Positions 18,677 to 26,448 of a DNA stretch of 64,000 bases are shown one piece after another. Position numbers and translations under genes: made by a program. Every line of letters begins with the position of its first letter. Positions within the stretch are counted from its first letter, which is position 1. The notes under the pieces are model-generated. The model was given only the letters and a program-made list of their open reading frames with translations, was not told the origin of the DNA and did not search any database. This DNA is from Rhodobacter aestuarii (GTDB lineage Bacteria > Pseudomonadota > Alphaproteobacteria > Rhodobacterales > Rhodobacteraceae), in contig NZ_FTOG01000014.1 of NCBI RefSeq assembly GCF_900156655.1, positions 1 to 64,000 on the forward strand, read 5' to 3'.

Positions 18677-19186
18677 ATGATCCGTGCAACCGCCCTTTTG
18701 ATGGCCGCCAGCCTCGCCTTGACCGCCTGCACTGGCACCGGTGAACAGCTTGGCCCCGACGGCAAACCGCTGCCGAAACTCTACCGTATTTCGGCAAGCG
18801 ACAGTGGCAAGATCGAGCAGCGCGTGGTTGAGGCGGTGAACAGCCTGCGCGCGGTGCGGGGCACGGCGCCGGTGGTGCTGAGCCCGGAACTGAACCAAGC
18901 GGCATTGATCCATTCGCGCGATATGGCGTTGCAAAACCGCCCGTGGCACTGGGGCTCGGATGGGTCATCGCCGCTTGATCGCGCGAAACGTGCGGGCTTT
19001 GCGGGCGCGTTCTTGGGTGAGAATATCTCGGAAACCTATGAAACCGAGACCGAGACGCTTTCCGCGTGGATGAACCTTGCCGATACCCGCGACGTGATCT
19101 TGAACCCCGAGGCCCGCTACATGGGCTTTGCGTGGTTCCAAGAATCCTCGGGCAAGATTTGGTGGACGATGGTCACCGGCAAATAA
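18677..19186 (+). CDS. CAP/SCP-domain lipoprotein
   Basis: This 169-residue lipoprotein has the lipobox LTAC (Cys about residue 17). The CAP/SCP (PR-1-like) domain covers most of the rest: IEQRVVEAVNSLRAVRG, NQAALIHSRDMALQ, RPWHWGSDG (histidine of the CAP cavity) and GENISETYETE (the GENI/L signature). It ends with the W-rich strand IWWTMVTGK. Function of bacterial CAP proteins is poorly defined; several are envelope- or sterol/lipid-associated. An inverted repeat (CACGCAA / TTGCGTG) lies in the promoter region about 45 bp upstream. It sits between two L,D-transpeptidase genes and ends in a terminator. Confidence 0.88.
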   Translation: MIRATALLMAASLALTACTGTGEQLGPDGKPLPKLYRISASDSGKIEQRVVEAVNSLRAVRGTAPVVLSPELNQAALIHSRDMALQNRPWHWGSDGSSPLDRAKRAGFAGAFLGENISETYETETETLSAWMNLADTRDVILNPEARYMGFAWFQESSGKIWWTMVTGK

Positions 19187-19212
19187 GTCCGGTTTCCCGA
19201 TACCCAAACTAA

Positions 19213-19234
19213 AGGCCCCTTGCGGGGCCTTTTT
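19213..19234. terminator. Rho-independent terminator
   Basis: AGGCCCC / GGGGCCT stem, 4-nt loop, then TTTTT. It lies between the CAP lipoprotein gene and the convergent L,D-transpeptidase gene. Confidence 0.88.
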
Positions 19235-19239
19235 CGTTC

Positions 19240-19755
19240 TTAGGGGAAGATAAAGATTGGCGTACCGAGCCGGATCATCGAATAGATTTCTTCGATCTCG
19301 TCATCTTTCACCGCGATGCAGCCTGCGGTCCAATCACGCCCGCGGCCTTTGTTTTTGCCCGCGCGCCCGTGGATCATAATATCGCCGCCGGGTTTGCGGC
19401 CCTGCGCCTCGGCAAAGGCGCGGTCTTCGGCATTCGGGTAAGACACCTCAAGCGACAGGTGATAGGCCGAATTCGGGTTTTGACGGCTGATGTAGTAAAG
19501 CCCCTCGGGCGTTTTGCCATCGCCCTCGAATTGCTTTTTGCCCACCGGGTTGCCACCAAGACCGATCTTGTAGGTCTTCAGCACCTTGTCGCCGGAAAAC
19601 AGCATCATCCGCCGCTTGCCTTTGAAGACCTGAATTTGCGTGACCGGCGGCCCGCTATAGCGCCGGAATTTGGATGAGAATTTGGCGGAATCGCCGCCAC
19701 AGGCGGCCAAAAGGGTGAGGCTCGAAAGCCCCAAAAAGACTGCGCGACGCTGCAT
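19240..19755 (-). CDS. L,D-transpeptidase lipoprotein (YkuD)
   Basis: This 171-residue lipoprotein has a lipobox LLAAC near residue 19. The YkuD domain runs from QIQVFKGKRRMMLFSGD to the catalytic block GDIMIHGRAGKNKGRGRDW plus TAGCIAV. That block provides the His and the nucleophilic Cys, and an IGLGGNPVGKKQFEGDGKTPEG substrate loop precedes it. It resembles the ErfK/YafK side of the family and may hydrolyse or cross-link peptidoglycan. Its membrane anchor sets it apart from the soluble YkuD protein encoded at 17902-18510. Confidence 0.92.
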   Translation of the reverse strand: MQRRAVFLGLSSLTLLAACGGDSAKFSSKFRRYSGPPVTQIQVFKGKRRMMLFSGDKVLKTYKIGLGGNPVGKKQFEGDGKTPEGLYYISRQNPNSAYHLSLEVSYPNAEDRAFAEAQGRKPGGDIMIHGRAGKNKGRGRDWTAGCIAVKDDEIEEIYSMIRLGTPIFIFP

Positions 19756-19815
19756 GATCTGCCTGTAGTTTATGTTTTGCCCAAGCCTATCAGATTTGGC
19801 CCGGGCCGCGAAGCC

Positions 19816-21039
19816 TTATGCGCGGGTGAACCGTGCCGCAAGCTCGATATGTGCCGACCAGCGGAACTGATCGACCACGATCACGTCATCAAGCGCAAAG
19901 CCCGCCTGCAAAAGCCGCTCGGCATCGCGTGCAAAGGTGACGGGGTTGCACGAGACATAAACCAGATTGGCCAGTTTTGAGGTGGCAATCTCGCCCACCT
20001 GCGCCTCGGCCCCCGCGCGGGGCGGGTCCAGCACAACGGCGTCATAGCGGCTGATCTCATCGGGCAGGAGCGGGCGGCGGAACAGATCGCGCGCCTCGTG
20101 GCTGACCTTTTTCAGCCCTTGGGCGGCGCGCCAACCCTTATCCATCGCGGCAAGCATATCGGCCTCGCCCTCCACCGCATGCACTTCTGCCCCTAGCGCC
20201 AAAGGCAAGGTGAAGGTGCCACAGCCCGCGAACAGATCGGCGATCTTGTGCGCCCCGGCGGTCGCCTCGCGGACAAAAGCCACCAAGGCGGCTTCACCCT
20301 CTGCCGTCGCTTGCAAAAACGCGCCGGGCGGCGGCGTGATGCGTGCCGGGCCAAAGCTTTGCAGCGCGGGTCGGCGCGCGGCGATGGTTTCCCCATTCCA
20401 GCTCAGCCGCGCCAAATCGTGTTCCTCGGCCAGCCGGGCAAGGTCTTGGAAAAGCGCAGGCTCCATGTCTTTGCCGCCGGTGGCTGCAACCTCAACGCCT
20501 GCTTCCGACAGCGTCAGCGCAAAAGACACTTCGCCTTTGCGCGAGGCCCCCAGCACCGTCGCGGCATTCAGCGCAGGCAGGGTGGCAAGCAGTTCGGGTC
20601 GCAAAATCTGGCAGTTCGGCACCTCTACCACCGTGTCAGAGGCGCGGGCATGAAAGCCGACAAGGCTGCCCTTCTTTGTGCGCCGACCCGAAAAGCTGGC
20701 ACGGCGGCGCGAAAGGGTGGGAGAGGTTTCCACCGCGCGCACCTCTGCCGTGATCCCACGGGCGGCGAGCGCGTTTTCCACCACCTCGGCCTTCCAGCGT
20801 TCGACAAAGCTGTCAGAGGCATGTTGCAACACGCAGCCGCCGCAGGCGCGGTAATGCGGGCAGGGGGCTTTTACCCGCTCTGCCGAGGCGGTGACAATGC
20901 TCGGGGCCGCGATCCGGCCCGCCTCGACGGTGCCGTCCACCACCTCACCGGGCAGGGCCATCGCCACATGCACGCGCCCTTCGGCACCTTGCGCAATGCC
21001 ATCGGCATGCACGGACAAACGCTCGATTTCATAGGGCAT
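19816..21039 (-). CDS. 23S rRNA m5U methyltransferase (RlmD/TrmA family)
   Basis: This 407-residue enzyme transfers a methyl group from SAM to C5 of uridine. An N-terminal TRAM-like beta domain is followed by an iron-sulfur site with CPHYRACGGCVLQH and a fourth Cys in EVPNCQILRP. A SAM domain follows (IADLFAGCGTFTLPLA), then DPPRAGAEAQ and the catalytic Cys in YVSCNPVTFARD. The cluster motif and sequence order fit RlmD/RumA better than TrmA, but the exact uridine is not provable by eye. It is on the minus strand between the ABC exporter and the L,D-transpeptidase gene. Confidence 0.9.
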   Translation of the reverse strand: MPYEIERLSVHADGIAQGAEGRVHVAMALPGEVVDGTVEAGRIAAPSIVTASAERVKAPCPHYRACGGCVLQHASDSFVERWKAEVVENALAARGITAEVRAVETSPTLSRRRASFSGRRTKKGSLVGFHARASDTVVEVPNCQILRPELLATLPALNAATVLGASRKGEVSFALTLSEAGVEVAATGGKDMEPALFQDLARLAEEHDLARLSWNGETIAARRPALQSFGPARITPPPGAFLQATAEGEAALVAFVREATAGAHKIADLFAGCGTFTLPLALGAEVHAVEGEADMLAAMDKGWRAAQGLKKVSHEARDLFRRPLLPDEISRYDAVVLDPPRAGAEAQVGEIATSKLANLVYVSCNPVTFARDAERLLQAGFALDDVIVVDQFRWSAHIELAARFTRA

Positions 21040-21090
21040 GGGCGGGCCTCCTTGCGGGGCAGATAGCGCAAGCCCCGGCGCAGGCCAAGC

Positions 21091-22944
21091 CTATTGCGCG
21101 GCCTCGATGGTTTCCACCTCTTCGCCGCCGCCCTCATCTTCGTCGGTGCCAATGAAGCCGCCCGATTGGCGGTTCCAATAGCGCGCATAAAGACCCTGTT
21201 CCGCCAGAAGTTCGCTATGCGAGCCCTGTTCGACGATTTGCCCGCCATCGAGCACTACGATCCGGTCCATCTCCGCAATCGTTGAAAGGCGGTGTGCGAT
21301 GGCCAGAACCGTTTTGCCCTCCATCACCCGATGCAGCGCTTGCTGGATTTGCGCCTCCACCTCGCTATCAAGGGCAGAGGTCGCCTCATCCAGAACCAAG
21401 ATCGGCGCGTTTTTCAAAAAAGCGCGGGCAAGCGCAATCCGCTGCCGCTGCCCGCCCGAAAGCTTCACGCCGCGCTCACCCAGCGCCGCATCATAGCCTT
21501 TCTTGCCGGTGTGATCGACCAGCCCCAGAATGAACTCATGCGCCTCGGCGGCCTTAGCGGCGGCGATCATTTCCTCTTCCGTCGCATCGGGGCGGCCATA
21601 AAGGATGTTCTCGCGCGCGGAGCGGTTAAACATCGCGGTTTCTTGCGTGACCATGCCAATCTGACGGCGCAGGCTTTCTTGGGTGACGCTGCGTAGGTCA
21701 TGGCCATCAATCAAAACAGCGCCTTTTTCGGTGTCATAGAGCCTTAAAAGCAGCGAAACGAGGGTTGATTTCCCGGCCCCCGAGGCCCCCACAATGCCGA
21801 TCCGCTCGCCCGGCGTAATGGTCAGGTGCAGGTCTTCCACCCCACCCGTTTTGCGCCCATAGGCAAAGCTCACATGATCAAAGCGGATCTCGCCCTTGAC
21901 CCGTTCAAGGCTCTGCGCGCCCGGCGCATCGGTGATGTCATGCGCGGGGGTAAGGGTGCGCATCCCGTCCTCGACCTCGCCCACGTTGGACCAAAGCGAC
22001 ATCAAAGATTGCGAGACCCAGCCCGACATTTGCGTGATCCGCATCGCAACCGCGCCCGCAGCGGCAATATCGCCCGCCGTGGCCGCGCCGCGCCGCCACA
22101 TCAAAAGCGCGCCGCCGACCAGTAAAATTGGCAACAGGCCCGAGAAGGTGATCTGGCTTAGCCGATACCAGGTTGAGGTGATGCCAAACCGCTCTGCCGC
22201 CGCCCGAAAGCCCTGCATCGCGCCCAAGGCGGCTTGGTCTTCATGGCTGGCATGGGCAAAAAGCTTCACCGTTTTGATGTTGGTGATCGTGTCAACAACT
22301 TGGCCCGTGACCATCGCGCGGGCGGAGGCGCGGGCTTTTGACCGCCCCCGCACATGCGGCAGGAAGGCCCGGATCAAGAGCAGGTAAAACACCAGCCAAA
22401 CACCCAATGCGAGCGCGCCAATCGTGTCTATTCCAGCCAAAAGGAAGACAGAGCCGATGATGGAGGCGAGCGCAAAGAACACCGTGCCGATGATTTCGGT
22501 CACCACATCGGTGACGGCGCGGGCGGTCTGCATTTGCTTTTGCGCAATGCGGCCCGCGAAGTCGTTGTCAAAGAAAGTAACGGCATGGCCCATCGTCCAG
22601 CGGTGCAGGCGCGAAAGCACCTGCGGCATCAGATTGGGCGCGACCAGCATGTTTGACGACCACGTGGAAAAGCCAAAGGAGGCCGGGCGGATCACGAGGT
22701 AAAACACCACAAAGGCCACCAGAAGCCACAAATGTTGGCTGCCATATGTGGCCGGGTCTGCTTCCACGATGGAATCGATCACCATCCCCAAAAGCCAGGC
22801 TGCGCCCACCTCCATCGTACCCGCAAGGGCCGAGGCGACGGCGGCCACCGCCACCACGGGCCAAGCACCGCTTAGGCACCAACGCAGGAAAGACAGCAGG
22901 CGCTGCGGGGGCGGCCCCTCGGCGGGGGTGAAGGCGTTGATCAT
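21091..22944 (-). CDS. ABC exporter, fused membrane and ATPase domains (MsbA-like)
   Basis: This 617-residue half-transporter has six transmembrane helices (residues about 20-310) followed by a nucleotide-binding domain. Walker A is GASGAGKST, the signature LSGGQRQRIALARAF, Walker B ILVLDEATSALD and the switch His is in AIAHRLST. It probably dimerises and exports a lipid or drug. The C-terminus carries an acidic tail (DEDEGGGEEVETIE). ATG 22944 with AAAGGA 7 nt upstream is chosen over an in-frame ATG eight codons earlier. Substrate unknown. It is 51 bp upstream of the rRNA methyltransferase gene and could share its transcript. Confidence 0.9.
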   Translation of the reverse strand: MINAFTPAEGPPPQRLLSFLRWCLSGAWPVVAVAAVASALAGTMEVGAAWLLGMVIDSIVEADPATYGSQHLWLLVAFVVFYLVIRPASFGFSTWSSNMLVAPNLMPQVLSRLHRWTMGHAVTFFDNDFAGRIAQKQMQTARAVTDVVTEIIGTVFFALASIIGSVFLLAGIDTIGALALGVWLVFYLLLIRAFLPHVRGRSKARASARAMVTGQVVDTITNIKTVKLFAHASHEDQAALGAMQGFRAAAERFGITSTWYRLSQITFSGLLPILLVGGALLMWRRGAATAGDIAAAGAVAMRITQMSGWVSQSLMSLWSNVGEVEDGMRTLTPAHDITDAPGAQSLERVKGEIRFDHVSFAYGRKTGGVEDLHLTITPGERIGIVGASGAGKSTLVSLLLRLYDTEKGAVLIDGHDLRSVTQESLRRQIGMVTQETAMFNRSARENILYGRPDATEEEMIAAAKAAEAHEFILGLVDHTGKKGYDAALGERGVKLSGGQRQRIALARAFLKNAPILVLDEATSALDSEVEAQIQQALHRVMEGKTVLAIAHRLSTIAEMDRIVVLDGGQIVEQGSHSELLAEQGLYARYWNRQSGGFIGTDEDEGGGEEVETIEAAQ

Positions 22945-22995
22945 GGGAATTCCTTTCGGCGTCACCATATAGCGGGCGGGGCCGGAAGGAAAAGG

Positions 22996-24150
22996 TCAGC
23001 CAAGGTCGCGCAAAAGCGCCTCGCGGTTCAGCGTAAAGCCCGAGGCAATCCAGCGGGCTTCAAGGTCGCGCAGCTTCGCCCCCAAGGCGGGGCCGGTGAA
23101 GGCGGGCACCAGGTCTTTTGCGGTGATGGGGAAGCGCTGGGCGGCTCCAAATTCGACCCTATTCCAGCTGGATTCTGCTATTTCTTGTCCCATCAATGCG
23201 GCACGAATGAGGAGCGCATCACGCGCGTCCGCCTGCCCATATCGGTAGCCAAGCGCCGCGTCTGAGCCAAGATCCCCCAGCGCCGCGCGCAGTTTTTCAA
23301 GCCGTTTGGCTTCTGCTTTGGAAAGCCGCAAGCGTTCAGCTGCTTCCATCCCGCCCAAACAGGCGAGCCGCCGCAGTGGGTCGGGCGCAAGGCCGGCTTC
23401 CAGATGCACCAAGGGGGCAAGGGCTCTGGCATCCGCACCCGGCAGAACCTGCGCTAAAACCCCGCAAGCAGCCATCGCCGCCATGGCGGGGGCCGGGTCT
23501 GGCGCGGCCAGCAATTTGCGCATTTCATGGCCGATACGTTCGCGCGAAAGCGTCTCTATTCCAGCGCAATGTTGCGCACAGGCGGCCAAACCTTCGGCAT
23601 CCATGCCAAGCGCGGGGTCGCCATACCACGCGGTGAAACGAAAGAAGCGCAGGATGCGCAGGTAGTCTTCTTCGATCCGTGCGGCGGGGTCGCCCACAAA
23701 ACGCAGGTGACGGGCTTGCAGATCGGCCAAACCCTCGCCCAGCGGGTCGAGCACGGTGCCATCGGCGCGGGCGTAAAGCGCGTTCATGGTGAAATCGCGC
23801 CGCGCGGCATCTTCGGCCACATCGGTGGAAAAGGCCACCGTCGCATGGCGGCCAAAGGTCTCTATATCACGGCGGAAGGTGGTGACCTCATGCGGCTGAT
23901 GATCGACCACCAAGGTCACGGTGCCATGCTCAATGCCCGTGGGCACGGCTTTGATGCCGGCACCTTTGGCCAGTTCCAAAACCCGGTCCGGTGTCGCATC
24001 GGTGGCAATGTCGATATCGGAAACAGGCTGGAATAGAGCCGCATTGCGAACACAGCCCCCCACCAAAAGTGCCTGATGCCCACCCGCCTCAAGCACGCCC
24101 AGCACACGCTGGACATGAGGTTGAAACAGCCAGTCTGCTTGCAGTTTCAT
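22996..24150 (-). CDS. cca: CCA tRNA nucleotidyltransferase / poly(A) polymerase family
   Basis: This 384-residue class II nucleotidyltransferase adds CCA to tRNA 3' ends. LLVGGCVRNAALFQPVSDIDIAT supplies the G[G/S] loop and the metal-binding DxD. Next come EHGTVTLVVD, the DAARRDFTMNALY block and RIEEDYLRILRFFRF, which recognises the ribonucleotide. The C-terminal half is helical and binds tRNA. It overlaps the Nudix gene by 4 bp (ATGA), the middle of a hslO-nudix-cca run. It could also be annotated pcnB-like, but length and context favour CCA addition. Confidence 0.92.
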   Translation of the reverse strand: MKLQADWLFQPHVQRVLGVLEAGGHQALLVGGCVRNAALFQPVSDIDIATDATPDRVLELAKGAGIKAVPTGIEHGTVTLVVDHQPHEVTTFRRDIETFGRHATVAFSTDVAEDAARRDFTMNALYARADGTVLDPLGEGLADLQARHLRFVGDPAARIEEDYLRILRFFRFTAWYGDPALGMDAEGLAACAQHCAGIETLSRERIGHEMRKLLAAPDPAPAMAAMAACGVLAQVLPGADARALAPLVHLEAGLAPDPLRRLACLGGMEAAERLRLSKAEAKRLEKLRAALGDLGSDAALGYRYGQADARDALLIRAALMGQEIAESSWNRVEFGAAQRFPITAKDLVPAFTGPALGAKLRDLEARWIASGFTLNREALLRDLG

Positions 24151-24743
24151 GGGGTGAGCCGCTCGGTCAGCCCGCGCAAGATCCGCGCAGTTGCGCCCCA
24201 GATGTAATAAGGGCCAAGCGGGGCGATGTAATAGGCGCGCATTTTTCCGCGCCAGCGGCGTTGTTCGACGCGGAAGCTTTGCCGCGTCAGATGCGCAAAC
24301 GGCACGGTGAAAATCTCGTCCACCTCACCGGCCTCTGGGCGCGGGGTGAAGGGGGCGGTGATGCGCGCGATCACCGGAGTGACAAGGAAGCCCGTCACCG
24401 TTTCATGCGGCTCTAACGTGCCCAAAACCTGTACATTGCCGCGCGGCAGGGCGATCTCTTCCTCGGCCTCGCGTAGGGCTGCGGCCACGGGGCCGCTATC
24501 GTCTGGATCGACTTTGCCGCCCGGAAAAGCGATCTGCCCCGGATGGTGGCGCAGATGCGAGGCGCGTTTGGTAAGGTAAAACCGTAGCCCTTGGGGCGTT
24601 TCCTCGAATGCGACCAAAACCCCCGCAGGCCGAAGCACCCGGTTTTCGGGCAAGGCCATCTCAGGGTTCAGGTCATGATCTGACGAGGCCCGCCCCGGCC
24701 TTGCCAAGGCGGCAAGGAGCGGGGCGAACGGATCAGGCATCAT
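24147..24743 (-). CDS. Nudix hydrolase, probable CoA pyrophosphatase
   Basis: This roughly 198-residue Nudix enzyme has the box GGKVDPDDSGPVAAALREAEEEIAL, which contains the canonical GX5EX7REUXEEXGU pattern with DD in place of the first Glu region. The LTKRASHLRHHPGQIAFPGGK block is the UPF0035 signature of CoA-diphosphatases. It should hydrolyse CoA or acyl-CoA to phosphopantetheine and ADP. The start (24743 or 24740) lies within the end of hslO, which it overlaps by about 10 bp, so the genes are coupled. Confidence 0.88.
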   Translation of the reverse strand: MMPDPFAPLLAALARPGRASSDHDLNPEMALPENRVLRPAGVLVAFEETPQGLRFYLTKRASHLRHHPGQIAFPGGKVDPDDSGPVAAALREAEEEIALPRGNVQVLGTLEPHETVTGFLVTPVIARITAPFTPRPEAGEVDEIFTVPFAHLTRQSFRVEQRRWRGKMRAYYIAPLGPYYIWGATARILRGLTERLTP

Positions 24744-25749
24744 CTGCCTCTTTCGGCGAGCCATCGGGGTTTTTCACCGCCTCAAAACCAAGAGAGAGGG
24801 GGTCAAACACGTAATGCGCACCGCAGAACTGGCAATCGGCGGTCACTGTGCCCTCTGCCGTGGTCATGTGGCGGATGTCTTTGGCCGAATAGATCGACAG
24901 GCTGGTGCGCACGCGATCCTCAGAACAGGTGCAGCCAAACTCGACCTTTTGCGCATCAAAGATGCGGGGCTCTTCTTCATTGAAGAGCCGCACCAAAAGA
25001 TTGGTCAGCCCGACCGAGGGGCCGGTGAGTTCCATTTCCTCAACCGTATCAAGCAGCACATTCGCCCGCGTCCAATCTTCATCGGCAGCGCCCGACAAAA
25101 TATCGGAGTGGCGCAGCAGGCCGCCCTCGCCCGAGCCTTCGCGCGCGGCAACGGGACTTGCGGGCATCATTTGCAGCATTACGCCACCGGCACGCCAATG
25201 CTCACCCTGCCCCGGTTCGGTTGAACGGCCAAAGGCCAATTGGAACCGGGTCGGCAGTTGCTCGGATTGCGCAAAATAGGTTTCGGCGCAGTGGGCAAGC
25301 GAACCGCCATCAAGCGGCGTCATGCCTTGATAGGGAAGGGTGCCCTCGCCTTGGTCGATCAGCACGGCCAGATACCCCTCGCCAATTTCGGCAAAGGGAT
25401 CGGCGGCGTTTTCATTGAGCCGCTCGGCATCATAGCTCGCCCAAGCACGCAGGCGGGCGGGCGCGCCTTCTTCGGCGGGGGCATAGTAATCGGTGGCCAA
25501 AATCCGCACCGGGCCTTTGCCGCGCACTTGAAGCGACAGCTTCCAGCGCAGTTTCATCGTTTGCCCAATGAGCGCGGTCAAAAGCGCCACCTCGGCCACC
25601 AGCCCTTCGACAAGGGCGGGGTAGTCGTGCTGGCGCAGCACGTCTTCCAGCACGCCATCAAGTCGCGCGATACGGCCACGCACATCGGCGCGGTCAAGCT
25701 GGAACGGCAGGACGGTGTCGTCCCAAACGATATCAGTAAACGAGGTCAT
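24733..25749 (-). CDS. hslO: Hsp33 redox-regulated chaperonin
   Basis: This 338-residue cytoplasmic holdase is activated by disulfide formation under oxidative stress. The zinc-binding C-terminal switch is present as FGCTCSED and DCQFCGAHY (CxC and CxxC). The N-terminal substrate-binding domain has the LLTALIGQTMKLRWKLSLQ segment and GGSLAHCAETYFAQSEQ. The spacing between the two Cys pairs is the family's normal distance. It is the first gene of hslO-nudix-cca on the minus strand and is divergent from a plus-strand Nudix gene. Confidence 0.95.
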   Translation of the reverse strand: MTSFTDIVWDDTVLPFQLDRADVRGRIARLDGVLEDVLRQHDYPALVEGLVAEVALLTALIGQTMKLRWKLSLQVRGKGPVRILATDYYAPAEEGAPARLRAWASYDAERLNENAADPFAEIGEGYLAVLIDQGEGTLPYQGMTPLDGGSLAHCAETYFAQSEQLPTRFQLAFGRSTEPGQGEHWRAGGVMLQMMPASPVAAREGSGEGGLLRHSDILSGAADEDWTRANVLLDTVEEMELTGPSVGLTNLLVRLFNEEEPRIFDAQKVEFGCTCSEDRVRTSLSIYSAKDIRHMTTAEGTVTADCQFCGAHYVFDPLSLGFEAVKNPDGSPKEADDA

Positions 25750-25842
25750 AACATTCCCGGGGGTTTTCGTTCAGCCCTTGGGCTGGCATATCGTGCCTAT
25801 ATGGTGGGGGCAACCGCTCGGCCAAGGGGTGAGGGGGCGAAA

Positions 25843-26280
25843 ATGCGTCGTTTCGGAGAAAGTCTGGTCCGCGGGCAGCACTATAAGGCGCGTCCGGGGG
25901 CCTATGCGGTGTTGATGCGGGGGGATCGGTTCTTGGTCACGCATCAAGAAGAGCCTGTGCCGGAGTATCAATTGCCGGGTGGCGGCATTGATCCGGGCGA
26001 GGGGCCGCTCGCCGCGCTTACCCGCGAAGTTTACGAGGAAACCGGATGGGGCATCACCGGCGCGCGGCGTTTGGGGGCCTATCGGCGCTTCACCTACATG
26101 CCTGAATACAATCTATGGGCGGAAAAAATCTGCCACATCTATCTTGCGCGGCCCACACTTCAGCGCAGCGCCCCTACCGAAAAGGGTCATACAGCCGTTT
26201 GGTTGGATGGAGAAACCGCGCTCCAATGTCTCGCAAATGAAGGCGATCGGTACTTTATGGCCCAAATCTGGCGAAAATAG
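25843..26280 (+). CDS. Nudix hydrolase
   Basis: This 145-residue protein has a complete Nudix box, GGIDPGEGPLAALTREVYEETGW, with the expected G, E and REUXEEXG positions. It therefore cleaves a nucleoside diphosphate linked to another moiety; the substrate is not known. ATG 25843 has GAGGGGG about 6 nt upstream and is preferred over an in-frame ATG at 25801. It is the second Nudix gene within 2 kb, but unrelated in sequence outside the box. Confidence 0.88.
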   Translation: MRRFGESLVRGQHYKARPGAYAVLMRGDRFLVTHQEEPVPEYQLPGGGIDPGEGPLAALTREVYEETGWGITGARRLGAYRRFTYMPEYNLWAEKICHIYLARPTLQRSAPTEKGHTAVWLDGETALQCLANEGDRYFMAQIWRK

Positions 26281-26448
26281 GGCCAAAATGCGGTGCAAAT
26301 AGTCCACACTTGTGTCGACATGGGTCTGAATTACGACATATGGGCAAGTTCACGCTAGCCTTAAGAGCCAATTTCAGCTAATGGTTTAAAAGAGCAGCAG
26401 CAGAATATCCGGCCAAAAGAGCCGGAACTATCGAGGCGGAGCAGTACA
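26281..26448 (+). promoter_or_regulatory. Promoter region of the adhesin locus
   Basis: 168 bp of AT-richer DNA precede the adhesin start. TTAAGAGCCAATTTC at 26361-26375 resembles a CtrA box with a mismatched second half (TTTC for TTAA). I see no convincing terminator for the upstream Nudix gene. The whole T1SS locus downstream probably depends on this region. Confidence 0.35.
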
